Shown: positions 6,662-16,056 of the stretch, piece by piece | How positions within the stretch are numbered: the stretch's first letter is position 1 | Layout: every line of letters begins with the position of its first letter | From: a virus | Virus record (IMG/VR): IMGVR_UViG_3300042696_000147 | Span: 1-36,276 of that record | DNA: 36,276 nucleotides | Strand: one strand, 5' to 3' | Position numbers and translations under genes: made by a program | Notes under the pieces: generated by a model | Told to the model about the DNA's origin: nothing | Databases searched by the model: none | Seen by the model: the letters and a program-made list of their open reading frames with translations, nothing else

Positions 6662-8350
6662 TCAATTGGTCTGATAGACAGGCAAGCCTGCGATAGCGAG
6701 TTGGAGGTCGCCATCGGCAGTGCGCTTGAAGAACTTCACGAAGGCTGTCGAAGCATTCGTCAACACTTGGTTGATCGTCAGATCGGCATTCCACTGCGAG
6801 ATCGGGAACTGGACTTCCGTCGAGCCCACGATGATCGAGAAGAAATCCGGGTCCGGTGCCTGCGATTCACGGCTCGGATCAACCAGCGGTTTAGTGCGGC
6901 GGTACATGCGGTCCAGCCACTCGTCACGGTTCTTGGCATCGCTCGTTAAGTTCACCTTCATCAAGTTTTGGTTGATGAAGGTGGTCAAGGCGTAGTTACC
7001 CGTACCGAACATCGGATCTTGCGCGGGCTCGAAGCCAATGGTCCAGTTGGTACTCTGAACCGTACCTGGTGCGATGAGCACGAAGTCGATCAGCTGAATG
7101 TGTTTATACGACTTATAGATGCCATTGACATCCTTGAGGTCGATTGCCACACTGATTTGCTGATGGACGCCGTAGAGCGTCGGATTGAACGCCGGACCAG
7201 CCCCACTTGGCTTCACGTAGGGCGTCACGTTATACATGACGTTACGGTCGAGGTTATACAAGAACCATTCGATGCGGTAGCCCACGGCTGTGCTGACCCA
7301 GACTGGATAGCCAAACAGTTTGACCGAATACGCGCCTTCCGCTTTCGTGGTGGTGACTTGGTAAGTCTCAGTCACAAAGCCATCCCCCGCATTTTCACCA
7401 TACGCCACTTCATTGTCAGCGAGGTTGTACTTCAGGATCATGCCGAACTGTTGTCCAACCACCGTGGCCACATAACCTTGCCAACCGAATGCGATGAAGC
7501 GCGTGCCGTCCACCGGCAGCTCGAGCGTATCGCCGTTGCTGTAATGGACCACACCAATGAGATCCAGACCCACCGTCGGGACGTTGATCGGGTACTGGAT
7601 GAGCTTCGGATCGCTCTTGGAGAGGAACGGGCTCTTGATCGTGATGGCTTTGACATACTTCGTACCGATGTCCACACCACGGATAAAACCGGTATTTTCC
7701 GCCATCAACTGACGCTGGTAGACAACGTGTCCATCTGCCGAGAATGCCAGCAGAGTGATCACTTCACCATCCAGAATGTTTTCCGTCGTGTAGCACGTCG
7801 GCACAGTCTTGATGGTGTGGTTATCGATCTGGTTGATCGCAGCCAGTTTCAGCGGAATATCTTGACCAAGCAGCGTGCCGGATTGGTCGTAGAACGACGA
7901 GATTACTTTGAAGTTACCCGTCAGCTTACTACCGCGGTACAAACGCGCCACGGTAGCATCCACATTCGGAACAACCACACGACCATCGACCGCCAGCGTG
8001 TACGGCATGACGTGTTTGTCGACATAGACGCGGAAGATCTCCGAACCAGCGCCTGGCCCCACGCCGAGGGCGAGTTCCATTTCGTTGAACTCACCTTCGT
8101 CAATCGTTGTCACCGGGGCCAGCGTCGCTACCATGGTGGTGGGGTCGATCGAGACGACCTTACGCATGAAGTTCGTATCGGGATCGATGACGTAATCGTC
8201 AATATTCGGGACGAAACGGTTCTTACCTTGTTGGCCGGTATAGATTTCCTTGATGCTCCATTGCCGCCAGTTCCCGTTGGGGTCCCAGACGGGTTTGATC
8301 CCATCCACGCTCCCCGCGATGCCGTCCAATGTCAATTCAGTAGACATCAA
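6662..8350 (-). CDS. Virion structural protein, 562 aa (phiKZ gp26-like by position)
   Basis: A beta-strand-rich protein with many alternating hydrophobic stretches, Gly and Thr, and no enzyme motif. It starts MMSTELTLDGIAGSVDGIKP; AGGAGA precedes the start and overlaps the region just after the upstream stop codon, so it is translationally linked to the 855-aa gene. It lies directly upstream of terL and next to the sheath block. Assignment as a virion (probably tail or baseplate) component comes from composition and position, not from a recognised domain. Confidence 0.8.
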   Translation of the reverse strand: MMSTELTLDGIAGSVDGIKPVWDPNGNWRQWSIKEIYTGQQGKNRFVPNIDDYVIDPDTNFMRKVVSIDPTTMVATLAPVTTIDEGEFNEMELALGVGPGAGSEIFRVYVDKHVMPYTLAVDGRVVVPNVDATVARLYRGSKLTGNFKVISSFYDQSGTLLGQDIPLKLAAINQIDNHTIKTVPTCYTTENILDGEVITLLAFSADGHVVYQRQLMAENTGFIRGVDIGTKYVKAITIKSPFLSKSDPKLIQYPINVPTVGLDLIGVVHYSNGDTLELPVDGTRFIAFGWQGYVATVVGQQFGMILKYNLADNEVAYGENAGDGFVTETYQVTTTKAEGAYSVKLFGYPVWVSTAVGYRIEWFLYNLDRNVMYNVTPYVKPSGAGPAFNPTLYGVHQQISVAIDLKDVNGIYKSYKHIQLIDFVLIAPGTVQSTNWTIGFEPAQDPMFGTGNYALTTFINQNLMKVNLTSDAKNRDEWLDRMYRRTKPLVDPSRESQAPDPDFFSIIVGSTEVQFPISQWNADLTINQVLTNASTAFVKFFKRTADGDLQLAIAGLPVYQTN

Positions 8351-8361
8351 TTTTTCTCCTG

Positions 8362-10929
8362 TTACGTCGAGAGGGTCAGGAAGTGAGAAACTTCAATCCC
8401 TGCATCTCGCATGTAGATGTTGATCACCCGCAAAATGAACCGGTATTGGAAGACAGTCACGTCCAACACCGTGTACAGATTGTGCGGATGGATAATTACG
8501 TAATCCTTGTTTGGCTCAAGGCCCGGTTGCGTCGGGTCAAACTTGAGCAGTGACTCATACGGTGAGCACATGTCCATCACCGTATTGTCATCGAAGTCCG
8601 TCGTCAAGCGTGGGTCATTGAAGGCGCCCGAACGCAAATCGTGAATGATCTTCGATAAGAACGGCGAGTACACTTCGTAGAGCGACTGAATCACATTGGG
8701 TGTCGTTTGCACGGGTTCCGGCATGAACGCAGTCATGTAATCCGAAATGGTTTTGTCCACCCCCTGCGCTTCTGCCCGCAAGTCGTACGTATCGGACACG
8801 GCATTACCGCGCAGCGGCACGACGATATCGCGCAACATGTACGGTACACCATTCATCGCATTGGGTACCGTGACGGCCGCGTTGTCTTCACTGAATTGCA
8901 ACGCACTGCGATCCATCGTTGCACCACCGACCACGATCCGCATCACTTTGTCATCCCGGATGTCGAAGCGATTGTTGTGCGAAAGCAAACCGTATTCGAT
9001 AAAGCCCACATCCTTCGCTTTGTTGCGATTGAAGTTGGCATCAGCAAAACCCATCCCACGAATCGTCAGCTTCTGCTCATCCGTTTCCGGATTGATAAAG
9101 TACTTCTTGCTGATAACCACGACTTCCGGGAAGTTCATGACGTAGTCAATTCCTTCAATGAGGCTGTGGCCGTTTAAGAAGATGTCGTACTCACCTTGCG
9201 GGATCTGTCCCACCCATAACGCTGTGACGCCATTGCGGGTTTGATAATGGTCGATGCTGAACTTCAAGAGACCGTCGGTCATCTTGAGGTGCACATCGTA
9301 CGCCAAGAAGCGCGCATTGCTGCGAACCAGCGTGTAGTATTGCGTCGGATCAAGAAGCCAAGTGAGTTGGTTATTGATCACGGCATACATGCTACTACCC
9401 GTCACGTCTTCCCAATGGTTGTTGGGCAAACCGCCTTCGATCCGGCAACGGTACATGCGGTAGTCGAGTGTCGGGTCCAGCACTTGCGTGCTTTGCCCAT
9501 ACGTTTCATCCAGCGATGCGTCACCCAAGCCTGCGATTTGTTCCACCAACGTGCACCGGCGTGTATAGGTGAAGTACACTGTGCCCACGAGATGTTGATT
9601 CCAATTGATCAAGAGGCCGTTGGCGTCATATTCAAACGCCGTCGAATTCATGAAGAGACCGTGCGGCACCTTCACGGCATTTTCACCATTGATCATTCCC
9701 ACGATTTTGGGTGTGTCCGAGATTAGCTTACTGATGGCGTTGTAGCCGTACGCATCTTCCACCATCTGTTTAGTGACGTCGATGATCTCCGAACGCATGA
9801 TCTTCGTGTACGCAGCGTTTTCCAAATTTGCTGCCGTCCACTCCGGCACCACGGCGTCAAGGCCGACCAAGGCATTCATGATCTTCGGTTGCGGGAGCTT
9901 GTACAACTCCTTGATCCGGTTAGCTTCGTTCACGATATCGCGTTGGTAACCCGACTTACGAATATGCAACCGTACCGTCAATTCCGACACTTGTTGCCAG
10001 CCCAGGCCACTTTGCAAGTACGCTGCAACATATGCAACTGGAATCGAATAGTCTTTGTGCGTGAGCATGCGCACCGCATCTGGTGCATTGCGGTGGTAAT
10101 AAAAGCCTTGATGGCGACCATTCTCGACCTTCACGACAAACATGTCGATATCGTCAAAATAATCGATTGTGTGGTTGTTGTCTGCCACGTAATGCAGCAA
10201 GTACTTGTGCTTGTTGTCCAAGATGCTGACAAAGCTTGCCAAATCTTTGACAGGAAAATCCACCACGAGATAAATCGAACTGTCGTAGATAAATTCCACT
10301 TGGTCTTCAGGTTTGACGGTCACGAGATCGATCGTCGAGACTTTCAAGCCATTGACAAACGCATACGTCACACCGGGTTTCGCAGCAAAGCTTTGGTACT
10401 GCTTTTGTAGCGCCAGAATCTCTGTCGAGTTACGCGGCGACGCACTGACCACTTGGATGTAGTCGTTGAGTGGGTCCGAACGCGAGCTACCGAAGTAGGC
10501 GTTGCTGTAGACGCGGAAGAACAGGTCTTGGGTATTGAGGTCGACTGGAATCTTATCCGGCACTTTCACTGCCATGATCAAGTCCTTTTCAGGCGTGACC
10601 ATGTACCAGCATTGCGACAACATCAAGCGATGACCGGCATTGACGTAGACGTCAGCGATCAAATCCGATTGGTTACAAGCATCTGCCAGCGTCGTCCAGA
10701 CACGGTCCGATTGCAGCAGACCTAAAAGCAAAGGGTGCAAACCGCCGATTTGATAGACATGGAACCGTGGCCCCGCTTCCGGCATGGCGATCGTCCGACG
10801 AAGTACTTTCATCGAATTCCACGCACCACCATACCCGGTCAAGCGAGCCAGTTGAATCCGTGCCTGCATGTCCTGATTCGGCGTGCACCACACATTTTTC
10901 AATGCATGGTCAACAAGGTAATCGTTCAT
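8362..10929 (-). CDS. Virion structural protein, 855 aa (phiKZ gp27-like by position)
   Basis: A large soluble protein starting MNDYLVDHALKNVWCTPNQD, rich in Tyr, Asn, Asp and beta-strand pattern, with no catalytic motif. Its C-terminal part includes SLYEVYSPFLSKIIHDL and a predicted strand-rich end. The gap to the next gene is only 11 bases, so the two are an operon. The ribosome site is weak (AGG about 12 bases before the ATG). Size and location between the sheath cluster and terminase suggest a tail or baseplate structural protein of the phiKZ group; this is inferred. Confidence 0.8.
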   Translation of the reverse strand: MNDYLVDHALKNVWCTPNQDMQARIQLARLTGYGGAWNSMKVLRRTIAMPEAGPRFHVYQIGGLHPLLLGLLQSDRVWTTLADACNQSDLIADVYVNAGHRLMLSQCWYMVTPEKDLIMAVKVPDKIPVDLNTQDLFFRVYSNAYFGSSRSDPLNDYIQVVSASPRNSTEILALQKQYQSFAAKPGVTYAFVNGLKVSTIDLVTVKPEDQVEFIYDSSIYLVVDFPVKDLASFVSILDNKHKYLLHYVADNNHTIDYFDDIDMFVVKVENGRHQGFYYHRNAPDAVRMLTHKDYSIPVAYVAAYLQSGLGWQQVSELTVRLHIRKSGYQRDIVNEANRIKELYKLPQPKIMNALVGLDAVVPEWTAANLENAAYTKIMRSEIIDVTKQMVEDAYGYNAISKLISDTPKIVGMINGENAVKVPHGLFMNSTAFEYDANGLLINWNQHLVGTVYFTYTRRCTLVEQIAGLGDASLDETYGQSTQVLDPTLDYRMYRCRIEGGLPNNHWEDVTGSSMYAVINNQLTWLLDPTQYYTLVRSNARFLAYDVHLKMTDGLLKFSIDHYQTRNGVTALWVGQIPQGEYDIFLNGHSLIEGIDYVMNFPEVVVISKKYFINPETDEQKLTIRGMGFADANFNRNKAKDVGFIEYGLLSHNNRFDIRDDKVMRIVVGGATMDRSALQFSEDNAAVTVPNAMNGVPYMLRDIVVPLRGNAVSDTYDLRAEAQGVDKTISDYMTAFMPEPVQTTPNVIQSLYEVYSPFLSKIIHDLRSGAFNDPRLTTDFDDNTVMDMCSPYESLLKFDPTQPGLEPNKDYVIIHPHNLYTVLDVTVFQYRFILRVINIYMRDAGIEVSHFLTLST

Positions 10930-10952
10930 GAGGAAAAAACCTAGGAAGAAAA

Positions 10953-10983
10953 ACCACCACCCTCCAAGAAGGAGAGCGGTGGT
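10953..10983 (-). terminator. Intrinsic terminator on the minus strand
   Basis: On the minus strand a 13-bp stem forms between 10983-10971 and 10965-10953 with two G-U wobbles, loop TTCTT, followed by TTTTTC. The wobbles pair only in the minus-strand RNA, which fixes the direction. It ends the 306-aa gene just before the 855-aa gene. Confidence 0.75.
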
Positions 10984-10990
10984 CGAGGGA

Positions 10991-11911
10991 TTAACGAACG
11001 GTCAGGGTGTCAGCCATTTTCGTCACAGCGCGAACGAACGTCTGACCTTCATTGCGGAACGAGGAACGTTCGGTGATCTTCGTGACCACCGTATGCTTGT
11101 AGGTACGTTCCGTGACAGCCAGTGCGCACAGGGCGATCCAGGTCGGCGGATGTTCCAGCGCCACCGCCACCATTTCACGCCAGTCGCTGCGAGCGAACGA
11201 CGAACCGAGAATGGCGTACATCAGACCGGTATTCAATTCATCGAGACGGACCGATTGCGTCACTTGCCGGGCCAGTTCGCAGAAGTGGCCGATGGAAACC
11301 ACCACCGGCACGGTGTCCAGCATCTCCATCGTGACTTCTGGCGACACCCGCATCGAGCGCTGCAGCGCCGTAGCCAAGGCCATCTTCTCTCGCTCACTGA
11401 AGGCGGTTTCGGTCACGAACTGCGAGTTGTACCAGATCGCCGACAGGATGGCCAGATTCAGCTGTTCTTGCGGGTCCAAAGCAAAGCGCCGCGCAATGGC
11501 TTCGCTGACCCAGGTAGCAAACACCGCCATCGGCATCGGCGAGATATCGCGCAAGATGGTCGGCGCGTTGTCCAGGAACACGTAGTTCAGCTTGGCACGC
11601 AACTGGGCGAACTTATAATCGATCAGGTTACGCACATGGAAGGTGCCCTGATGCAAGTCAAACTTACCGAAGGACCGTACATCGATGACAATCTTGACAT
11701 GGTCTTGGCCGTCTTGCATGCCGATCGGGTGCGCAAAGGCCGGTACGGCATCGGACACTGACGCACCCCCTTGGACTTCGTAAATACCGCTCGTCCCTTC
11801 GACGAGGCGAAGTTGACCATTGATGTGTGCTTGATCGATCGCTTCCTCGGTCTTCTTCATGAGGTAGTCTTTGCATGCCGTCGTGTCGTAGGCAGTTTTA
11901 AGAACAGTCAT
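10991..11911 (-). CDS. Structural-block protein, 306 aa (phiKZ gp28-like by position)
   Basis: Begins MTVLKTAYDTTACKDYLMKK; the ATG follows AGGATTCAAA. The protein is mostly helical by composition, with RAKLNYVFLDNAPTILRDI and a C-terminal region rich in Arg and Thr. There is no enzyme motif, signal peptide or membrane helix. It is divergent from the sheath gene and followed by a strong terminator, so it is probably its own transcript. Its place between the sheath and the big structural genes fits a virion protein. Codon choice here is richer in C/G endings than in the 855-aa gene, suggesting higher expression. Confidence 0.8.
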   Translation of the reverse strand: MTVLKTAYDTTACKDYLMKKTEEAIDQAHINGQLRLVEGTSGIYEVQGGASVSDAVPAFAHPIGMQDGQDHVKIVIDVRSFGKFDLHQGTFHVRNLIDYKFAQLRAKLNYVFLDNAPTILRDISPMPMAVFATWVSEAIARRFALDPQEQLNLAILSAIWYNSQFVTETAFSEREKMALATALQRSMRVSPEVTMEMLDTVPVVVSIGHFCELARQVTQSVRLDELNTGLMYAILGSSFARSDWREMVAVALEHPPTWIALCALAVTERTYKHTVVTKITERSSFRNEGQTFVRAVTKMADTLTVR

Positions 11912-12128
11912 TTTGAATCCTAATTAATGTGCCTAACGGCATGAAGTTTTCAAACTAGATTGGAGGAAATATCCAATCATCCTATGTTAAATATATACTG
12001 CGTTTTCTGTATTTTTTTAACGAAGAGGTACGCTCGAGGGCCTTGCTGCAAAATATCTTTTTACATGAATATGATGCAGGGCATCGTCTTCGAAACCATA
12101 CCATTCATCATTAGTGACAGGAACAAAC
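11912..12128. promoter_or_regulatory. Divergent promoter region of the sheath gene
   Basis: A/T-rich spacer between the 306-aa gene and the sheath. It contains a perfect hairpin GATTGGA/TCCAATC (11958-11978), followed by CCTATG and AAATATATACTG, and a second TATG near 12068. TATG is the reported core of phiKZ late promoters, so either could drive the sheath; not provable here. Confidence 0.45.
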
Positions 12129-14192
12129 ATGACGGCCACGATTCTCAACGCCGCTCCGATGACCCGACTGCTGGGTACTCAAGACATGAGTACGCGGCCG
12201 CCAGTCGCGGAAGCCGAGGCGCTCCCGCAGCACCTCCCCAAGATTTACATTTACGCCGAAAAAGGTCCGACCACGCCCCAGTTGGTCGTCGGTGCTTCGC
12301 GTTCCGCCATGTATGGCGACAACTCGTTCGACCTGCGCCTGCCGTACGCAACGCACCAAACGGTGTTGGCGAACCAAGTCAACGCACAGGGCAACGCTGC
12401 CATGTACGAGCGTCTGCAACCGACCGACGCCAACCCGCCGGCGACCATTCGCCTGATGCTCGATCTGCTGGCTTGCAAAGTGCCGGTCTTCCAGCGTAAC
12501 GACGACGGTTCCATTATCCTGGACGACGTGGGTAACCCGGTCACCACCGGCGAAACCATCGACGGCTACAAGGCCAAGTGGGTGGCCGTGGGTATCGAGA
12601 ACGACTTCGGCGCTGCAACCCAAGAACCGGGCGACCAAGTCTACAACAGCGAACAGTCGGTCCGCTACCCGATCGGCGATTTCGAAATCAGCTCGTTCGG
12701 CAAGCACGGCAACAACAAGGGTCTGCGCCTGTGGGCACCGACCACCAAGTCGTCGATCCCGATGGATACGCGTCTGCTGGGTCAAGCGAAAACCTTCCCG
12801 ATCCGTATGGCCTGCGTGCAACGCACCAACGAAAACACCACTGCCAAGGTCGTCGAGACCCTGGCCGGTGAGCAATATGTCGACGTCGTCCTGAAACCGG
12901 ACACGATCAACATGGCCACCGACAAGCTGGCCTATGTCGGCGATGTGTTCCTGCAGAGCTATCAGAACGTGTCCGACCCGGCTTTCCCGCCGGTCTACGG
13001 TCCGTTCGGCCGCATGCACATCTACGACGACGTTGTGGCCACCGTGCTGGGCCTGGTGCACGCTGCTGAACTGCCGTACATCGATTCGTTCTCGGACTTC
13101 ACCGGCGCCGACGACGAAGCCTACCTGGTCAATCTGCTGGGTGGCCAATCGTCCGCTGGCGTGCCGTACCATGCTTACCAGCTGGTCAGCAGCGGCACCG
13201 ATGTGGTGCGCCTGTCGGAAAACTCGACCATCTACGCCCGTGGCGGTTCGGATGGCACGATGAATGAAGACCTGTTCGCCCAACTCGTGGCGGAAAAGGT
13301 CGTCGAGTACGCTGATGAAAACAGCTACCTGATGGACACCGCGAAGTATCCGGAATCGATCATCTACGATTCGGGCTATCCGCTCGAAACGAAGAAAGCC
13401 CTGTGCTCGTTCATCGCGCAGCGCAAGGACACCTTCGTCGTGCTGTCGACCCACACCGTCGGCCAACCGGCACTGTCGGCGTCCGAACAATCGTCGCTGG
13501 CCATCGCTCTGCGGACCCGTCTGCAGATGTACCCGGAATCCGAGTACTTCGGCACCCCGGTGATGCGTGGGATGATCGTCGGCCGTTCGGGTCTGCTGAC
13601 CGGCAGCCAGTACCGCAAGCGCCTGCCGCTGACCGTCGAAATCGCTTCCAAAGCGGCCGCCTACATGGGCGCTTCGAACGGCATGTGGGCCAAGAATGCA
13701 GGTTTCGACGCTGCACCGCTGAATCAAGTCTCGATGTTCACCGACATCGACGTGACCTTCACCCCGGTGTCGGTCCGTAACAAGGACTGGGCCAATGGCC
13801 TGGTCTGGGTCGAATCGTACGACCGCCGCAGCGTCTACTTCCCGGCACTGCACACCGTGTACGAAGACGACAGCTCTGTCCTGACCGGCTTCTTCACTGC
13901 CATGGCGTGTGTCGAGCTGCAAAAGGTGGGCGATCGTTCGCGGCGCGAGTTCTCGGGTCGTTCGGACCTGACCAACGCTCAACTCATCGAGCGCGTCAAC
14001 AAGTTCATCGAGGACAAAACCCAGGGCCGTTTCGACGGTCGTTTCATCATCAAGCCGAACACTTACATGACCTCCGCTGACGTTCAGCGTGGATTCTCGT
14101 GGACCACCGCGATCCAGATCTACGCACCGAACATGAAGACGGTGGGCACGCTGAGTGTCGAGGCTTTCCGCATTGAGGATCTCCAGCAATGA
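12129..14192 (+). CDS. Contractile tail sheath protein
   Basis: This 687-aa protein forms the contractile sheath around the tail tube. I place the start at the ATG at 12129 (MTATILNAAPMTRLLG), preceded by ACAGGAAC with good spacing, rather than at an upstream GTG. The C-terminal 150 residues have the conserved sheath pattern: FFTAMACVELQKVGDRSRRE, then a helix LIERVNKFIEDKTQGRFDG and a strand-rich end with IQIYAPNMKTVGTLSVEAFRI. The tube gene overlaps by 4 bases, the usual sheath-tube arrangement. Codons are strongly biased to C/G endings (Leu mostly CTG), as expected of a very abundant protein. A 708-codon antisense frame here is a by-product of that bias. Confidence 0.92.
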   Translation: MTATILNAAPMTRLLGTQDMSTRPPVAEAEALPQHLPKIYIYAEKGPTTPQLVVGASRSAMYGDNSFDLRLPYATHQTVLANQVNAQGNAAMYERLQPTDANPPATIRLMLDLLACKVPVFQRNDDGSIILDDVGNPVTTGETIDGYKAKWVAVGIENDFGAATQEPGDQVYNSEQSVRYPIGDFEISSFGKHGNNKGLRLWAPTTKSSIPMDTRLLGQAKTFPIRMACVQRTNENTTAKVVETLAGEQYVDVVLKPDTINMATDKLAYVGDVFLQSYQNVSDPAFPPVYGPFGRMHIYDDVVATVLGLVHAAELPYIDSFSDFTGADDEAYLVNLLGGQSSAGVPYHAYQLVSSGTDVVRLSENSTIYARGGSDGTMNEDLFAQLVAEKVVEYADENSYLMDTAKYPESIIYDSGYPLETKKALCSFIAQRKDTFVVLSTHTVGQPALSASEQSSLAIALRTRLQMYPESEYFGTPVMRGMIVGRSGLLTGSQYRKRLPLTVEIASKAAAYMGASNGMWAKNAGFDAAPLNQVSMFTDIDVTFTPVSVRNKDWANGLVWVESYDRRSVYFPALHTVYEDDSSVLTGFFTAMACVELQKVGDRSRREFSGRSDLTNAQLIERVNKFIEDKTQGRFDGRFIIKPNTYMTSADVQRGFSWTTAIQIYAPNMKTVGTLSVEAFRIEDLQQ

Positions 14193-15052
14193 GCCGCTTA
14201 GCCGACGCCATCCTTCAATCCGGCACCGCTCCCGCACAAGGCAAGAAGGCAGCCATGCTCAACCCCATCTATGGTGGTCAGCATGGCCTCGCGCCGGACC
14301 TGTCCGAGTGGGTGAGTAACCAAGCGTATGTCCGCCGTAACCTGATTTGCCTGCTGGTGGAAGCCCCGAAGGGTTTCCAGTACTTGCCGAATCCGGATCA
14401 GTGGGTCGCGACGCTGCGTGCCGCGGTTGAACTCCACGCCATCTCGATCGATGGTCTGAACCAGACGCTTGACGTCGAAACCACCGAGACCCCCGTGGGC
14501 GGTGGTGGCGAAGTGCAAGAAGACTTCGTCGACGTCAAGCGTCAACGCAGCCAACCTGTCATCCGTATCCCGGAAAAGGTCGGCATGCCGTTCGCCAACT
14601 TCTTCGGGGGTTGGATTCGCAACCTGATCATGGACCCGGACACCAAGTACCCAGCGATCGCTACGCTGGCCAAGGTGCCGCCGGACATGCTCGCCGACAT
14701 GTATTCGGCCACCATGCTGTTCATCGAGCCGGATGCGCTGCACGACAAAGTCGTGAAGAGCTGGCTCGTGACCAACATGTACCCGAAGAACTCGGGCGAG
14801 ATCACCGGTCGCCGCGATCTGACGGCCGCCCACGAAGCCGTCACGCACGACATCAACTTCACCGGTATCGCTCAATCGGGCGTCGGTGTGGATGACTTCG
14901 CGCAGAAGGTCCTGGACGGCATGAAGATCACCGGCGCGAACCCGTACCTGCGTCCGGCGTTCGTGGACAAGATCTCGGCTGACCTGACCTCGACCCAGAA
15001 GTCGTACAGCCGCGGTGTTGCGGATCTGGCTGCCAACGCTATCAAGCTATAA
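14189..15052 (+). CDS. Tail tube protein
   Basis: A 287-aa protein starting MSRLADAILQSGTAPAQGKK, whose ATG overlaps the sheath stop (ATGA), so it is translationally coupled. Position and size match the tube protein that follows the sheath in phiKZ-like phages (gp29-gp30, from memory). There is a likely flexible Gly-rich loop (TPVGGGGEVQEDF) near residue 106 and a central region FANFFGGWIRNLIMDPDTKY. Codon bias is as strong as in the sheath. No alternative function is suggested by the sequence. Confidence 0.85.
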   Translation: MSRLADAILQSGTAPAQGKKAAMLNPIYGGQHGLAPDLSEWVSNQAYVRRNLICLLVEAPKGFQYLPNPDQWVATLRAAVELHAISIDGLNQTLDVETTETPVGGGGEVQEDFVDVKRQRSQPVIRIPEKVGMPFANFFGGWIRNLIMDPDTKYPAIATLAKVPPDMLADMYSATMLFIEPDALHDKVVKSWLVTNMYPKNSGEITGRRDLTAAHEAVTHDINFTGIAQSGVGVDDFAQKVLDGMKITGANPYLRPAFVDKISADLTSTQKSYSRGVADLAANAIKL

Positions 15053-15115
15053 GCAACCAAAAAAAGAAGGACTCTCAATCCCTTCTTGAAGTGTCGGCGC
15101 AATGTCGTCATAAGA

Positions 15116-15144
15116 GCCCAAGAGAGCTTGACGCTCTCTTGGGC
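15116..15144. terminator. Bidirectional 12-bp hairpin terminator
   Basis: GCCCAAGAGAGC (15116-15127) pairs perfectly with GCTCTCTTGGGC (15133-15144), loop TTGAC, flanked by CATAA on the left and TTATG on the right. It ends the tube transcript and the convergent accessory cluster. A weaker AAGAAGG/CCTTCTT hairpin precedes it at about 15064-15087. Confidence 0.75.
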
Positions 15145-15348
15145 TTATGCCGTGTGTTTCAATTCTTCCAGCTCGCTGCGTTCGTCATGTGGAGATGGGG
15201 CGTAACGTCGTTTAAAGCGGCGTTTCAAATCTTTGGCCAATGCAGCTTGAGGGTTGTAACCGACCAAATTCTTGAAATGTTCTTGAAGCTTCGCATAGGC
15301 TGGCGTTTGCTCCAACTGCTCAGTGACCCATTTGTCTTCGTGACTCAT
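15145..15348 (-). CDS. Hypothetical small protein, 67 aa
   Basis: Starts MSHEDKWVTEQLEQTPAYAK. It is highly charged and helical, with a basic patch AKDLKRRFKRRY followed by an acidic end. Its ATG overlaps the stop of the preceding gene (ATGA), so the two are translated together. No family is recognised; the basic helix could bind nucleic acid, but nothing proves it. Confidence 0.7.
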   Translation of the reverse strand: MSHEDKWVTEQLEQTPAYAKLQEHFKNLVGYNPQAALAKDLKRRFKRRYAPSPHDERSELEELKHTA

Positions 15349-15536
15349 GATTTCGTCCGATGAGTGTCGATTTGCATAACGTGCGACGAGCCTTCCGGTG
15401 CTTTCCAGATGTTAAAATAGTCACGGTCAGGATACTGTTTCGCCAGTTGCTCCAAGCGCTCCATTTGTTCACGCTTTTCTTCGTCCGTGTAGGGTTCACG
15501 ACGAACTTTGATTTCGTAATGCGTTACATCCAGCAT
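15345..15536 (-). CDS. Small protein resembling a terminase segment, 63 aa
   Basis: I choose the ATG at 15536 (MLDVTHYEIKVRREPY) because AGGAG then has 7-base spacing; an in-frame ATG at 15542 lies too close. The C-terminal part, from TDE through DRDYFNIW to a final H...QID, resembles the terminase in this window, where TDE, DRDYFNLW and H...SID occur with almost the same spacing (terminase residues about 328-366). It may be a fragment-derived paralog or a terminase regulator; both are inferences. It is coupled to the downstream 67-aa gene. Confidence 0.65.
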   Translation of the reverse strand: MLDVTHYEIKVRREPYTDEEKREQMERLEQLAKQYPDRDYFNIWKAPEGSSHVMQIDTHRTKS

Positions 15537-15545
15537 TTCCATCTC

Positions 15546-15920
15546 CTATTTTAATTCGCCCATGCGAAGGATTTCATACCCTTGTGGAGTAAAGTATTTC
15601 TCAACCTCGTTCACGAGCAAATGCCGGTGACAAAACTTTCCTTCTGGACAGTAGCAAGCAAAAGCGATTTGCGGGCGCTTGACAATCGACTGCCATTTTA
15701 GTGGAAACAGTCGTTGAGATAATGCCATGCGTTCGATATAAATGCGCGTGTACTCTTCTTCCGACATCTCACCGCGCTTATACGCCATGACGTCACTGAA
15801 GTTGGGAGCGAACGCGAGCACGCCACTTTTGGCGGTGGTATCCAGAAAGTAAATGTTCTTATCTCTCGCCACTCGCCACTTGGCGATCTGGATCGTCCAC
15901 ACTTGGATTTGTTGACCCAT
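15546..15920 (-). CDS. DUF488-like protein, 124 aa
   Basis: Begins MGQQIQVWTIQIAKWRVARD after a strong AAAGGAG site. The C-terminal half has ACYCPEGKFCHRHLL (around residue 90-105), the cysteine-rich C.C....CHR pattern typical of DUF488 proteins, preceded by MALSQRLFPLKWQSIV. DUF488 proteins are small and of uncertain biochemical role. The gene sits in the accessory cluster beside dihydrofolate reductase. Family membership is based on the motif only. Confidence 0.7.
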   Translation of the reverse strand: MGQQIQVWTIQIAKWRVARDKNIYFLDTTAKSGVLAFAPNFSDVMAYKRGEMSEEEYTRIYIERMALSQRLFPLKWQSIVKRPQIAFACYCPEGKFCHRHLLVNEVEKYFTPQGYEILRMGELK

Positions 15921-16056
15921 GTGTCTCCTTTAAAACGTGGAAAGATAAAGTCGAGGAAGGAGTAACAGGATCGTTACTTCGCATAGCGACTTCAAACAAC
16001 AGGGTAGGGTTCGCGGGATCATCACGAAAGACGATGTCGCGCGTAAGCTTAGACAT
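15859..16056 (-). CDS. Hypothetical protein, 65 aa, overlapping the next gene
   Basis: Starts MSKLTRDIVFRDDPANPTLL after AAAGGATGCATC. The last 21 codons overlap the start of the DUF488-like gene by 62 bases in another frame. The N-terminal 45 residues look like ordinary protein, while the overlapped tail (NPSVDDPDRQVASGER) is low in hydrophobic residues. The good ribosome site supports translation. Function unknown. Confidence 0.55.
   Translation of the reverse strand: MSKLTRDIVFRDDPANPTLLFEVAMRSNDPVTPSSTLSFHVLKETHGSTNPSVDDPDRQVASGER

Noticed and set aside
12111-14237. 708-codon antisense frame across the sheath gene
   Set aside because: It has no ribosome site and arises from the C/G-ending codon bias of the sheath gene; its product is His/Arg/Val-rich and unlike any protein family.
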